Translations under genes and position numbers: made by a program
Shown here: one piece after another, positions 11,701 to 24,060 of the stretch
How positions within the stretch are numbered: the first letter of the stretch is position 1
Layout of the letters: each line of letters begins with the position of its first letter
Assembly (NCBI GenBank): GCA_012934845.2
Contig: WNNJ02002090.1
Location: 1-64,000 of the forward strand
DNA: 64,000 nt
Direction: 5' to 3'
Source: Pomphorhynchus laevis
Lineage: Eukaryota; Acanthocephala; Palaeacanthocephala; Echinorhynchida; Pomphorhynchidae
Notes under the pieces: model-generated
What the model saw: the letters and a program-made list of their open reading frames with translations, nothing else
What the model was told of the DNA's origin: nothing
Databases searched by the model: none

Positions 11701-13941
11701 AAACGATCATATAAAAACGATAATACAAATATTCTTTAATATAAAATAAGATTAATATTAAATAGTTTTTAAATATTTCGTCCCTAACTGATGATATACA
11801 AGTATTTACGTTAAGAATCTCAGAATTAAGATATTAAAAGTTATAGAAATTTTCATTTTTAGAAATACTTTTTATAAATTTAGAACAAAATATGATCCCC
11901 ATAATGTTTCATTATGTTTTAATCGATTTATTATAGCATAAGAGCAGCAAATATTAAAAACAGATTAACACTTATCAAAGGTCTATCCCGGAATTTGTCA
12001 TCTGGAATCGCATTGACTAAGAAAGCGCATTTAGATTATAACATTTTACTTTAATTTTAATCGTATAATAAGGAAAAGATATTAAATTAATATCTTGATA
12101 ATTAATTACTTTTGATCAGATAAGCTTAATAATTATTAATCAATTAGTATTTATTAACAATTTTCAAGCAATAAAATTTAAGATATCATAGAACATAACA
12201 TGCACATAGAACATAATATCTACACAGTGTAATTACTAATTAATTAAAATTAGTTTTTTTTTACTATACAACATTAATATTTTAATGATTATTAATAATA
12301 ATTATTTAAATAATGATTTAAATGAACAGTGAAAGGAAAGTTTTTCATTTGTGTGAACCGCAAAACGTGTTTTCATAAGTATTTTCAAATAAAATTCGAA
12401 CGCGTTAGTGTGACGTAAAGATTGTAAAGGAATGCAGCTTCTTGAATTACCCAAATAAACCCAAATCTTGGAAAGCAACCAAGTAATAATTTTATTTAAT
12501 ATTTTTTAATACTTTTATAATTTATATGTAAGAATTTTCTTATACTAACTGGATTACGAATATAAAAATATTTCCGTATTTTAAATATCTTTAAATACGA
12601 AACAGTTAAATATCTACCCAAATCATAAAAAATGGATAGATAAAAAAACTTAACGGTTTCAAAACAGGGAACTATATATAATCACAAGAGAAAGAGCAGA
12701 AAGTTGAAATATAAGAAGTACAAATAAAGAATAAAATATCGACTGTAAATATCTACTTAAAAAACTTGACGGTTTCTAAATAAGGTGAGTTGTGTATATA
12801 ACTAACTTACAATAATTTTAAACTGTTAGTTTACAATAATGTAAGTAACCTTTTATAACTTAGATATAAAGTATTTTCCAATATTAATTCGATCCTGAAA
12901 ATTTAAAATATCTTTAAATACGAACATATAAAATAAATGTGAATATAAATATAAAAAATAAATGTAAATATCTACCCAGATCGTAAAAAACGGCTAGATT
13001 AGAAAACATAAGGTAAAGTTCCATATAAGGTTAGTTGTATACCTAGCTTACTAGAGTTAGTTTACAATAATGCAAGTAACCTACTGTAATAAACTTTCGG
13101 TAAGAATATTCCTAGATACGATTGATACTGCAATCTATAATTACACTTTTTTCTCATCATGTTATAATATGTCGATATTCAAAAATAAATAGTTTCTCAT
13201 TAACTTTGATTTAGTTAAACGAAATTACATACAAATGAACAAATGATTGCAATATGTCGCACTTTAACGTGATTTAAAATGTGATTTTAAATGCTTCAAT
13301 AAAGCATTGTTTAAAATCAATTAAATAATATGTACATCTAGGTAATGCTAAGCTTCTATAATTATTTATAATAATATCTCACTTTTTCGTATACGTAACT
13401 GAATCTACCTATTTTATACGATATATAAATAAAAGTAAAGGTAAATAATAAAGTAAAAGAAATAATTTTATTTATGTGTCAGGTCGTATAATAAAGCTTA
13501 AAAATGTATATTCAACGTTGATATTACCTATCGTTGATAAACGTCCATGCCATCTGCAACATTTTTTTAATATTTTCTCTACTACCTTAAGTATTAAAAT
13601 AAAGTACTTATATTTTTCAATGATTATTTTCACCTTTAATAGTCTTTGCGTATTTTTTAAGGTAACTGTATGGACTCTCAACTAAAAAATCAAACTTTAC
13701 AGTAGTCAGGAGTACACGTTCGTAATAGGCGATAACATCCCCACGTTGATCTTCTCCGAACAGTTTCTTCTCTTCTGATCTGTTGGTCTCATCAAGTAAC
13801 AAAACAGCAGCTTTCCAAATTACTCGTAATTTCTTTGGAGTTTCTTCTACCTTGCCGGCAAGAAATAGGCAACACGTCGCCATCACCTACAATAACAAAA
13901 CATTAACGTTGGAGCGAAGATGCATTAACTGCATCAAATAC

Positions 13942-14006
<65 letters not shown>

Positions 14007-15077
14007 CAATTAAAAACTGATTTAATTTAATCAGGATCTAATTCCAGTTATATTCGATCCAAATCGGTATATGGCACATACTACATACAGATAACGCATT
14101 GTTCTCTAAGTGATAAAAACGTATAAATATCTCAGTTAATTACACACCTGCTTATAAATAACCAATACGTTTCAAAGTAATTGTCATTAGTAAAAACATT
14201 TATTAATTACTAATTACAAAATAATTAACTAATTACTTGAGCATAAATAAATGATCAACTTTATTAGACAGCAAAGGAATCTTGCAATTATTAAAAATTT
14301 TGAGGAAAATAAATTCAAAATATCAAGATTAACTTTTAATTAATAAAATTGATAATCAATAATATTATATTTAAATATGAATTTAAATATATTTAATTTT
14401 AAGTATGTTAATTGATACAGGAAAATAATAGTCTAGATTTACAACGCATTATGTCAAAATATAACCGTAAAAGTGTGGATTTTAATTCCTGATGATAGTT
14501 ATATTATTATATTATTATCTTTAATATGGAATGGAATAAAGTATTTTAAGTTTTCTTCTAAATATTAAAAAACAGAAAAAAAGATATTTTTAATTATATG
14601 CTGCATTTTCGTTTTCATAGGCAATAAAAGTATCAAAGCTTTAACTAAATAATCTTTATACTTTTCTTGATCAACAATCATTTTATTACAAAGATCAAGA
14701 CATTAACCAAAAAATTATTAAATATTTGATCTTATCTTTCTTTCAATAAAAAAGAAAAAAGTCTCTTTTATATTTCTTTTATTCGACAATATGTACTTAC
14801 ATATTTTGGATACTTTTGGAAAGACTGATATACATAAAATCGGTGAAAAAAAAGAACTCCGGTACTTAAAGTTTCAGGAGGCCTACAAAATTTAATGAAA
14901 TTTAATGAAATAAAGCAAATTTATTGATTGTAATATCTACAATCCCATCTTATAGCCAAGATCGATAACGAATTGAGCACCTTGTTTCCTGTATAGGCGC
15001 TCTTCTTCAATTGACATGCCCTCACGAATTGACATAGTGTTGTTCATTTCTCGTTTTTCAAAATACCAACATGGCAT
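8799..15077 (-). CDS. CCNK: Cyclin K, seven coding exons
   Basis: Cyclin K binds CDK12/CDK13 in the nucleus; the kinases phosphorylate the RNA polymerase II tail during elongation. The coding exons on the minus strand are 14941-15077, 14801-14882, 13634-13886, 13528-13585, 10995-11170, 9673-9752 and 8799-9623. All have GT-AG borders and compatible phases, giving 536 codons. The start [10 protein letters not shown], directly after an AG acceptor, matches fly and human cyclin K, so a 5'-UTR intron is likely. Residues 1 to about 240 form the paired cyclin boxes ([75 protein letters not shown]). Residues 263-536, all in the last exon, are a low-complexity tail rich in Q, S, P, N and T, ending in a His-rich stretch (HSHQHHYHR). 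Cyclin T is the alternative, but the WWEQFV and DICHQVLDL stretches favour cyclin K. Several introns hold repeats. Confidence 0.93.
10660..10860. repeat. Degenerate short tandem repeats in a cyclin K intron
   Basis: Runs of variants of CATGACTCATTACTTG, then GCATTCACGGCTAATT and CATGATTCATGCTTA, stand next to each other with periods of about 16-18 bp. They lie in the intron 9753-10994. The units share a TGACTAAT/TGATTCAT core, so this looks like a decayed minisatellite. Confidence 0.6.
12440..13100. repeat. Diverged duplicated blocks in a cyclin K intron
   Basis: Phrases such as AAATATCTACCCA(A/G)ATC, AAAAACTTGACGGTTTC and ATATCTTTAAATACGAA recur two or three times at roughly 140-350 bp spacing, with substitutions and indels, in the intron 11171-13527. 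This suggests old tandem duplication of a block of roughly 200-350 bp. No coding potential was seen. Confidence 0.45.
13945..14002. repeat. (TA)n microsatellite in a cyclin K intron
   Basis: Uninterrupted alternating T and A, about 58 bp, in the intron 13887-14800. Confidence 0.95.
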
Positions 15078-15194
15078 CTATAAATAATAAATATCGTATA
15101 TACAACGGCATAGAGATATTATAGGATATTAAAATAATATTAACAAAATATAACAATTATTATCAATAAAAGCTGAAAATAAAAACTGACAGTG

Positions 15195-15705
15195 GAGATG
15201 AAGTAGAAACCAGTGGACGACATGGCTCAGCTGCCACAAGTCCGTATGCAGACTGTCACTCCACAGCACAATCAATGACTTCATCAAGCGCGCACTGTTG
15301 TCGGCAGATATCCAATCTCGTCTGGAACCGAAGTCCTTCGCGCAACCCGACGACAACATACTGGATGGATTGTTTCTGATCCAATGGTCAAATGGTAGAT
15401 GTTTGGCGTGGGAATTCACCTGCTCGGATACCTTGGCACAGTGTCACGTTAACACAGCTGTCACCATACCTGGAGCGGTAACCAATGGAGCAGAGGTCAA
15501 GAATCGTAGCAAATACGCCGACCTGACGCCAATCTAACATTTTGTGCCCGTTGCTGTGGCAACTTTTGGCGCGCTGGGTATAGAGGCACGCGACTTCATA
15601 CATTAATTAGGTCGGCAAATAACGGTAGTGACAAGAGAGCGGCGGTCTACAGAATTATTGCTGCAGAGACTGAGCGTTGCCATCCAACGTAACAATGCTA
15701 TTGAT
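15195..15705 (+). pseudogene. Fragment of a retroelement-associated C-terminal protein domain
   Basis: An almost continuous plus-strand frame, with two in-frame stops, reads LHSTINDFIKRALLSADIQS, then GRCLAWEFTCSDT, HFVPVAVATFGALG and LLLQRLSVAIQRNNAI. The order (W-x-GRCL-x-W-[DE]-x-TC-x-DT, then VPVAVxTxGxLG, then LLLQRLSVAIQRxNA) is one I know from the C-terminal ends of many repeated, reverse-transcriptase-linked proteins in cnidarians, molluscs and other animals. The first motif may be a degenerate nuclease core. No reverse transcriptase lies next to it. It sits just upstream of the cyclin K start, in antisense, and could overlap that gene's promoter or first non-coding exon. Confidence 0.55.
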
Positions 15706-16330
15706 AAAATTATACAAAATAAAAATAAAAGAAAATAATTAATTTATAGATAATAACTAAATATATAATATCATAATTAATACAATATTATCAATATTAA
15801 TGCAATATGTATTAATATAATATCATAATGTTAAATATCAAGATATTTTTTTAACTAATTATTAAGATCACATTTTTTCGAAAAGAGCTTTGAAGACAGT
15901 CATTTTCAGGCAACAGTCAAATGATATGAACTAAGAAAAACGTCGCAATAGCATTTATGTGATAAATGTGAATTACGTGAATAAAGTAAGAGTAAGTAAC
16001 TTCTAAGTTATGACCATAATTGACCGATTACAATAATATACAAATGCATTTTTAGGTACAGGTAAGTGAGTGAATGAAGAGTGCACTACACAAGCACAAC
16101 CTTGTGTAAATCACAAAAGAATTTTGTTGATTTAAACAAAACTTTATCTCGTTGCCATCACTCATCGTGCTTCTGATATACTAAATATGAAATTAAAGTT
16201 TACTAGTAAGTTATGTTAAATGCGATGGATTGACAGAAATTCGGTAATATTTTATTCAGATTCAATTACCATATGATTTTTATTCTTTGTATTACCGATA
16301 CAGAAAATAAAAACAATCATATAACATTTT
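15706..16330. other. AT-rich stretch between cyclin K and LINE B
   Basis: No gene, RNA or repeat was recognised here. Confidence 0.5.
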
Positions 16331-16573
16331 CGGCTCCCAAATCAATGGACTTGAGCTCGAAAGATATGTCATTTTACTGCTGATTTTGTTCATGTTTCCA
16401 TCGTAAAAATCGATGTACTATATTTACTAACACTGATGAAATGCTATTTTAACAAATAAAACAATCATCATCTGATAAAATTATGGTGTCTTGTGAAGAC
16501 AATTTTCAACAATCGACAGCCAACCATGATGATATCTTGAACACGGTTCAATCGAAATTACAGGAAGACAATT
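16331..16573 (+). repeat. LINE B ORF1 segment, first copy of a 243-bp direct repeat
   Basis: It starts CGGCTCCCAAATCAATGGAC and recurs at 17194-17434 with few differences. It encodes the N-terminal peptide MDLSSKDMSFYC. The second copy keeps a longer open frame (17208-17402). Confidence 0.8.
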
Positions 16574-17193
16574 TTCGACAAAGTTTTATAATAATTAACG
16601 ATACATGGTTATGCAGAAAGCAGCAAACAGCGTATATGTAGGAGAGACGTATTCGTCAATGATCGCTCCTTAAAAATTGAGAAATATACCCAAAAGGACA
16701 ATAATTTGCTATACATTAATGGTTTAGTAAACATATTTACCTGGTTTACAGTAAAAAGGTTTATGGATGATATTTATTCCTTAGATATGGTAGACACGGC
16801 ACTGTAGAATCAATTATCGACGTACGTGGTTGATATTCTTGATATGATCGGGTAGCAGATCTAAGTATAGACAATAGGATACTTATTTCTCTTGCAGTTT
16901 TTGGATGACATACAGAAGGCAAGATTGCCATATTTAAAAAAGGAGCGACTATTATGATTCGTCTTGAACAAGAGATCGATATGTAGTTATCACATAAAAG
17001 TTTAACGATTTTAAATCAACAAGCATATACTTACATTAAATCAAACAAGATAATTAACATAATTGCGAAATGGTAAAAAAGAACATTAAAATCAGACAAG
17101 TGAAATATAATAATGTGGTCAACAGTACTTTAGAGTTTATTAAAAGACAAGTAGCATGTGATACAGTTGGTTGTGACGTATGGACACATTTTA

Positions 17194-17434
17194 CGGCTCC
17201 CAAATAAATGGACTTGAGCTCGAAAGATATGTCATTTTACTGCGAATTTTATTCATGTTCCTATCGTAAAAATCGATGTACTATGTTTACTAACCCTGAT
17301 GAAATGCTATTTAAACAAATAAAACAATCATCATCTGATAAAATTATGGTATCTTGTGAAGACACTTTTCAACAATCGACAGCCATCATGATGCTATCTT
17401 GAACACGGTTCTATCGGAATTACAGGAAGATAAT
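17194..17434 (+). repeat. LINE B ORF1 segment, second copy of the direct repeat
   Basis: Partner of 16331-16573 at an offset of 863 bp. The repeat could result from tandem duplication inside the element, or from two truncated copies placed head to tail. Confidence 0.8.
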
Positions 17435-20400
17435 TGCATCAAATCTATAGAGACTTCTGATCAAGAACAGTTGGCATATAACCCTACACGAATCTGGAGA
17501 AAAGGCTGTACAAATTTAACAAAAAAGGGACAATGCAAATCATTCGATGTCAAATAACACTTCAGATCAAGATAATTTACATAATGCTAGCAAAATTAAA
17601 ACTAATATTTTAAGCAGCTATACAGATGACTATGTTAATCATAAACAGAACTCTAATGATCTACTTCCTGATAAATCTGTTGATGTTTTAGACAAAAGAC
17701 TAGATGCTGATATTTACAAACATAGACGAACTGATTCCTCAAATAGTGGGGATTTAAATTATGAACTGAGAAAGCCTGTAACTTCATGGGATGCAAGTGT
17801 TGATGGCGAGGGCAATCCCTCAGGCAGATAAGCAAATATAAGAAAAGTAAGGTATCGAAATTACGACAGAAGTATGAATGTTATCTTGAGTGCAATTGAA
17901 GAGTCGTGTAATTCCCAAGTTTGGGAATTACTCTTGTAATTTCCAAGAGTCAATTCCCAAGTTAGAGTTGATGAAGACGTTTCTCGGGTGCGTGCAGTAT
18001 TTACCAGACTTCTTAAGGAAGAGGATAAGAATGTAGCTGAAACTGCAAGTTCGGAGTTTGATTCGTCTTGGGAAACATACCACAGAGAAACCTCGCTTAT
18101 TGAAGGTCGTATTGAGTTCTGCTAACCACGCTAAGATGTTGCTTCATCGTGGTTACCTCTTAAAAGATTCTACTATAAGAATACTGAGAGATATTAATTT
18201 TGATAATCGTTTGAAATTGAGGAAGGCTCGCGAAGAGCTACATGGTGGAATAAGCAAAGGATAGGCGAATATATGCATTAGGAATTTTCAAGTAGTTCAG
18301 TAGAACCATCAGTACGTTAGACCCCGCTTCTCCCAAACTAGAAAATAAGTTTTATTCTGATTCCAATTTTGATGATTTAATTGATTTTTCTGAGGTACAT
18401 GCTAAAACTAGAAAAACCTTTCCGTTATCAGGGCATTTATCACATAAATATCACTATCAAAGCTTTCCATCCCAATTTCCTTTCTTGCTCGACCATATTG
18501 CTGATAATCATTATGATAATTCTGTATTTCAGAATCTTGGTTACATAGTGGCATCTCTGATAATCTGTTTAATGTTGTAGATAATAAGTTAGTAAGAGCG
18601 GATCGCTTTCCTGGTTTGCGAGGTGGATGAGTTGTAGCACTCGTTCGACATGATCTCTCAACATCAAATATATCATATCTTTGTGATTCTGAGTGATCAT
18701 ATGAGTGTCTGTCTTTTACTGTTAATCATCAATTGTCGAAATTAAATGTTTGTGTTGTTTATAAATCTCCATCTTTCATTTTGAGAACAGATCGGCTTAA
18801 GGATTATTTAGCTAATTTTTGATCATCCCAACGATTTGTCCTTTTAGGTTACTTCAACCTTCCGAATGTAGATTGGAATAGAAATGGGTGTCAACCCTGC
18901 TCGGGCGTATCAAAAAAATTTTGTGATTTATTTCTTGTTGACCTACTTTTAGTGCAACATTGTAGAGAACCAACTCATGCCAACGGTGCTACTCTAGATC
19001 TTGTGTTTACCAGATATATTGAAGATATCGACAGTATTGCGTATTATCTTCCTCTAGGTAACATTGATCACTGTGTTTTCTCCTTTAAATTAGTGTCCAA
19101 GATCGTTTGTAGGTCAAAATTGATTATCCGAAGCGAAATTGGACTCGGGTGGATACCCAGCATCTCTTAGCTGTTTTCTACAACATTTTTTATCGTAGTT
19201 ATAGGTCTGCTACTGTTTCAGATCTGCTGACATTCTTTATAACGTTTTCGTAAATTTGTCAGATAAGTTCGCTTCGAAACGGAGAGCTTTCATGAATTCC
19301 ACTCGCCCTCAGTGGTTTAATCATGAACTTCGTGGTGTTAAAACTGCGCAATGCCTTGTGGGCTATTACAACCTCTAACATTACTCTAACAACTACGGTC
19401 TCCTATCCTTCCTCGTCGCCGCCCCACTCGTGGTCATATGTGAAAACTTAAAGGATATTTTCATTTAAGATAGCATTCATTACTTCTGATGAATATGTTT
19501 ATTCTACTGAGTCTGAAATTGCTGAATGCCTAGCGGACAGCTTCCATTCTCCATCAACTATTGTTTCGGATATTTACTATTTAAAATACTATCCCATTCA
19601 CGATATTACTCAGAATCTCGTTAAGCCAATCAGTGCATCTGAAGTATTGCACCTAATCACTAGGCTTGACCGATTTGGCTCTCCTGATTCAGATATTTCA
19701 CCTTACCTAATTAATGCGGTTGAACGTGCCGTAAGTAGTGTTTTAGCTCATATCGTGTTTTAGCTCATACCACCGCGAGAGAGTTGGATGGAAGTACTAA
19801 GCTCAGGACTTTGTGTCGACGTCGTATTTCTAGATTTTTCGAAAGCCTTTGATCGTGTTCTACATAAAGGTCTTGTGTCACTCTTAATTCACTACGACAT
19901 CCCTCGTGTAATCTGCTTTTGGACTGAAAATTTTCTTTCATTGCGTACGTTCAAGGTAAGAGTTGGTGGGTATTTATCTGCAGAAAAATGTATGTCAACA
20001 GGTGTCCCTCAGGGGTCTGCCCTTGGTCCCCTATTATTCATCACGTTCCATAACGATTTACTCTTACGTATTGAGAACACTCACTTGGCATTCAATGATG
20101 ATTTTAAAATTTGGACTGCTATACGAGATATCAATGACTGTAAATCTTCACAGGCAGACTTTAATCGAGTGATGATTGATTCCGCTCTACTGGATAACAT
20201 TTTAATGTTGATAAGTGTGTACTTATGAGGATGGGTAGAAAATCCAGTAATTTTACATATCATATCGGCGATGTTCTTCTCATTGATGTATCACATCATA
20301 GGGATTTAGGAATTATCGTACAGGCATCATTAAAAACTAAACTTAATAGTGAAAGAGCAATTAAAAGCGCTAGTCGTGCACTATATATTGTAAAGAACTC

Positions 20401-20692
20401 ATTCCTTAAGATTACCACGAATGTCTTTAGAAATTTGTTTAACACGTTGGTTCGTCCGCATTTAGAGTATGCAATTCAGGCTTCTTTCCCGGTCACCAAA
20501 CAAGAAAGGACAGATATTGAGTCAGTCCTAAGGCGAGGTACTTGTTTATTTTCGAATGCGAGAGTGGATTACGCATCTCGATTAGATTTGCTAAGAATTC
20601 AACCGATGTCATCACGATTTTTGTTTCTTGACTTAATAGGAATGTATGCGCTTGTACACCGGTTGGAGGGTTATCAGAGTGGTTTGATTTGT

Positions 20693-21302
20693 TCTATTTT
20701 ATCAGAGTTTTCACGTCTGTTCTAGTTCATCATCTTCCCATCCCTATCTTTGCAGGGTCCACAACAGTCCTAAATCCCCTGCTTTTCTCTTTTCTGCTTA
20801 GCGATTTCTCTCCGTTTATCAAACCTTTATCCTTTAACGTCATGCAATACGCCGATGACATTCTAATCTATGCTCATGCACCCGAACATCGCATACACGA
20901 TATCGGCATTTCTGCCTCCAACTGTATTTCTTCTATCTACGATCGTCTCTTCAATGTCCATCTCGTTCGAATCCCCAACAAGTCTAAAATAATGTGGATC
21001 CTCCCCCGTAAACCAAACATATCTCCTCCCACTGTATCTTTTGCTTCATCGATCATCCCCATAGTACACAATCTCACTTTCTTAGGCTTCCATTTCGATG
21101 ATCAACTTTCCCTTAAACCGTTTGTCCGTGACAAGGTTCGCTCGTCTAACTTAATTCTCCGTGACATCCGCCGTATCCGCCCCCTGATCGACTTCCGTTC
21201 TTGTGTGTCTCTTCTTTCATCGCTTCTTTTCCCTAAAATCAATTACTGCCTTAACATTTTCGCCAATTCTCCACAATCCATCATCCTACCCCTACAACGC
21301 AT
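20693..21302 (+). mobile_element. L2-like LINE fragment lodged between two LINE B copies
   Basis: The frame 20689-21360 switches family at its ends. Its middle carries LNPLLFSFLLSDF, MQYADDILIYAHAPEHRIHD and FLGFHFDDQLSLKPFVRDKV. These match the L2-like copies at 24070-25182 and 40375-41310. The fragment has neither the 5' part nor the 3' tail of the family. Its left junction falls within LINE B at GTGGTTTGAT and its right junction at CTACAACGCAT. Confidence 0.8.
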
Positions 21303-22270
21303 AAAATTTGGATTGCTATCCGAGATATTGATGACTGTAATTCTTTACAGGCAGACTTAAATCGCGTTCATGATTGGTGCCGCTCTACTAGATTACATCT
21401 TAAGGTTGATAAGTATATACTTGTGAGGATAGGTTAAAAAAATCCAGTAATTTTACATATCATATCGGCGATGTTCATCTCACTGAAGTATCACATCATA
21501 GGGATTAAGGAATTATCGTACAGGCATCATTAATAACTAAACTTAATAGTGAAAGAGCAATTAAAAGCGCTACTCGTGTACTATATATTGTAAAGAACTC
21601 ATTCCTTAAGATTACCACTAATGTCTTTAGAAATTTGTTTAACACGTTGGTTCGTCCGCATTTAGAGTATGCAATTCAGGCTTCTTTTCCTGTCAACAAA
21701 CAAGAAAAGACAGATATAGAATCAGTCCAAAGGCGAGGTTTTCGTTTATGCTCGAATGTAAGATTGGATTATGCATCTCGATTAGATTTGCTAAGAATTC
21801 AACCGATATCATCACGATTTTTGTTTCTTGACTTTATAGGAATGTATGCGCTTGTACATTTGTTGGACGGTTATCCGAGTGGTTCGATCACATTACGTTC
21901 ATCGATTTTGAGAGGTCACAGCAAATCTGTCTATAAAAAAGGCATGGTAGGTATCCAAAATGCTGGAGGCTGTCGCACATGGTACTTAATATGTGAAATT
22001 CTCTGCCTGAGGAAATTACTTCCGCCGGAAATCTGCATTTATTTAAAAAATTATTAAAGACATTGATCATCAAAAAGACGAGAACGATTCATGCACATAT
22101 TTGCAGTGATTTGTTCTTTTTTGCTTGTCAATTTCTTTTTCTTCGTTTCTTAGTTTTTTAGTTTCATTTTCTATTTTTTCAAACTGTGATCAGGCAAAAT
22201 AGCCTTATTATTATGTAGACAACGTTACGAGCATCGCTCAGAGTTGCTGACAAATTGATAGTCAAAATAA
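21303..22270 (+). mobile_element. LINE B, second copy, 5'-truncated
   Basis: It repeats 20100-20692 of the first copy (KFGLLSEILMTV against KIWTAIRDINDC in the other frame). It then continues past the point where copy 1 stops, through the end of the reverse transcriptase ORF (LVRPHLEYAIQASFPVNKQE; stop at 22055-22057) and a T-rich 3' UTR to about 22270. Nucleotide identity to copy 1 is high, so the two are close relatives. Confidence 0.8.
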
Positions 22271-22289
22271 AAGAAAAAGGGAAAAACAA

Positions 22290-23570
22290 AAACAAATCAG
22301 TCAACTATTTAAAATATTCTGTCGTTTAAAGATCTCACGAGTTGCCGCATTTACAGTATCATCGCTTAAACGATTCCATGAATTTATTATTCGTTGTCCA
22401 AATTGAATCGTCCCAGAATGTACTATTCGTCGGCGACTAAGATAAAACGAGTGACCTCGCAAAGCTCTAGTTGATCGAATGTCGAAGAGCCCACGCAACA
22501 CATGGTGTTCATTGTGAAATACCTCTCATACAAGACACAGATCCCGCGAGTCACGAATATCACATAATGACTGCATATTTAAAGACCGAAGACGGTCCTC
22601 GTAAGGAAGTTCTCTCAAAGAATGTACTAACTTTGTTGCCCTACGTAGCACCTTCTCAAGTCGAGTGATCTCATCTCTGGTTCGAGGGTATAAACATTGA
22701 GAAGCATATAACAAATGGCTTAGTACAAAAGCGCTGGAAGAACTCTAAAAGAACGTGGACTCACATAGCTGAATGATCGGCGAAGGAAACCAACCATACG
22801 CATGGCCTTCGAACAAATGTACTCAGTGTTTTGGCGAGTGGAGAAATCATCCGTTATCCATACGCCAAGATCTTTATAGCTCGAAACCAATTTAATCACT
22901 TGATCCCCGAGATGATATATCGGCACTGAGACAATATTACGTGATCGAATGTGCATGTAAGTGCACTTCGAGGCATTAACCGACAGATCATTAGAACGTG
23001 CCCACTTAATAACCGTGTCAATATCTGATTGAATAATGTTTCGATCATAATCCGACTTGATGACTCTCCAAATTTTTAAATCGTCTGCAAATAATAATGA
23101 ACGCGAACTTATTACACTGGGGAGATCGTTGATTAAAATACAAAACAGCAGAGGACCCAATACAGACTCTTGCGAGAAACCGGCATAAACTGGATAATGC
23201 TAGGAAAGGGTACCGCCAATGGCGACTTGGTATGTGCGACCAGAAAGAAAGTTGCATATCCAACGAATGATAATTGGATTGATGCTTGATGCACTCATCT
23301 TCATAATCAACTTATCATGGGGGACATGATCAAATGCTTTGGAGAAATCAAAAATATGACATCTACAGCATACCCCTCATCCACTATGGAACCCCAACTT
23401 TCCTGTGCCAATAAAAGGTTGGTTACTGTGGGAGAGTTTTTACGGAATCCGTGCTGATTAGTAGAAAGTAACCTGTATGATTCTAGGTACCTACTGATTA
23501 TCCGATAAAGTAATCTCTCTAATACACGACTCGATACAGATACGACTCGATACTTATGGCTAAGCTTTGT
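22290..23570 (-). mobile_element. LINE C, CR1-like, 3' half
   Basis: Read on the minus strand: a decayed region with DFSKAFD-type sequence near 23340, then an ORF at 22720-23160 with MGPLLFCILINDL, LLFADDLKIWRVIKS and YKDLGVWITDDFS. The C-terminal part holds HVLYASQCLYPRTRDE and, at 22301-22501, RGHSFYLSRRRIVHSG and FGQRIINSWNRLSDDTVNAA, the usual end of CR1-type proteins. Several frameshifts and stops are present. It lies tail to tail with LINE B copy 2. Confidence 0.8.
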
Positions 23571-24060
23571 AAGAATAAAAATAAAGATTAATAATCACCT
23601 GATTTAATAATTAGGAAAACATCGAAAATATTCAATCAGTGTAAAAAATAAGAATATCTTTTGAGAGGTAGAAAACCATATGGAAAATATCCAAACAGTA
23701 TAAAAAATAAGAATATATCTTTTGAGAGGTTATGTTGTTTTTTGTGTTGATTTACTTATATATGGGTCATGAATCCCTAGAATTATTAGCCAGTTAATAA
23801 ATAGCACAATAAGAGTACATTTAATTAATAAGCAGATAACCATAATGTGTGCGAAGATACAACATAAGAGTTATTAAAAGAAACGTTTAAGTATATTCAA
23901 CTACATAGACTTCCTAGTGAGACCGTTCGAACATTCTAAAACACTTAAATAAAATTGTTATTTACACAAACTACTCAATCGCCTCACATAACTAATTACT
24001 CGTTGACCAAAATGATAATTTCATAATGACTTACTCATCTCGCGCGATCATAAATTATGT
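23571..24060. other. AT-rich spacer with a small duplication
   Basis: The phrase CAGT(A/G)TAAAAAATAAGAATAT followed by CTTTTGAGAGGT occurs twice, near 23637 and 23696. Nothing else was recognised. Confidence 0.5.

Larger units (their letters stand above)
16331..20692 (+). mobile_element. LINE B, near full length but decayed (ORF1, endonuclease, reverse transcriptase)
   Basis: It is read left to right. A first ORF region (16331 to about 18265) includes a Cys-containing N-terminal segment present twice (see 16331-16573), and a later part with RPRL-type KVVLSSANHAKMLL and a charged tail. Next is an endonuclease segment near 18840-19090 with a decayed GDFNLPNVDW motif (the Gly-Asp is lost), then GATLDLVFTR and NIDHC. 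The reverse transcriptase (19788 to about 20690) has VVFLDFSKAFDRVLH and GVPQGSALGPLLF; the usual ADD box reads NDDFKIW. The connection domain carries LVRPHLEYAIQASFP. This is a CR1/Jockey-type architecture. Many stops and frameshifts are present. The right edge is set by divergence from copy 2 (21303-22270). Confidence 0.8.

Noticed and set aside
13472-13685. Opposed short open frames across the small cyclin K exon 13528-13585
   Set aside because: They overlap the spliced exon and its introns in other frames or on the other strand and have no recognisable content.
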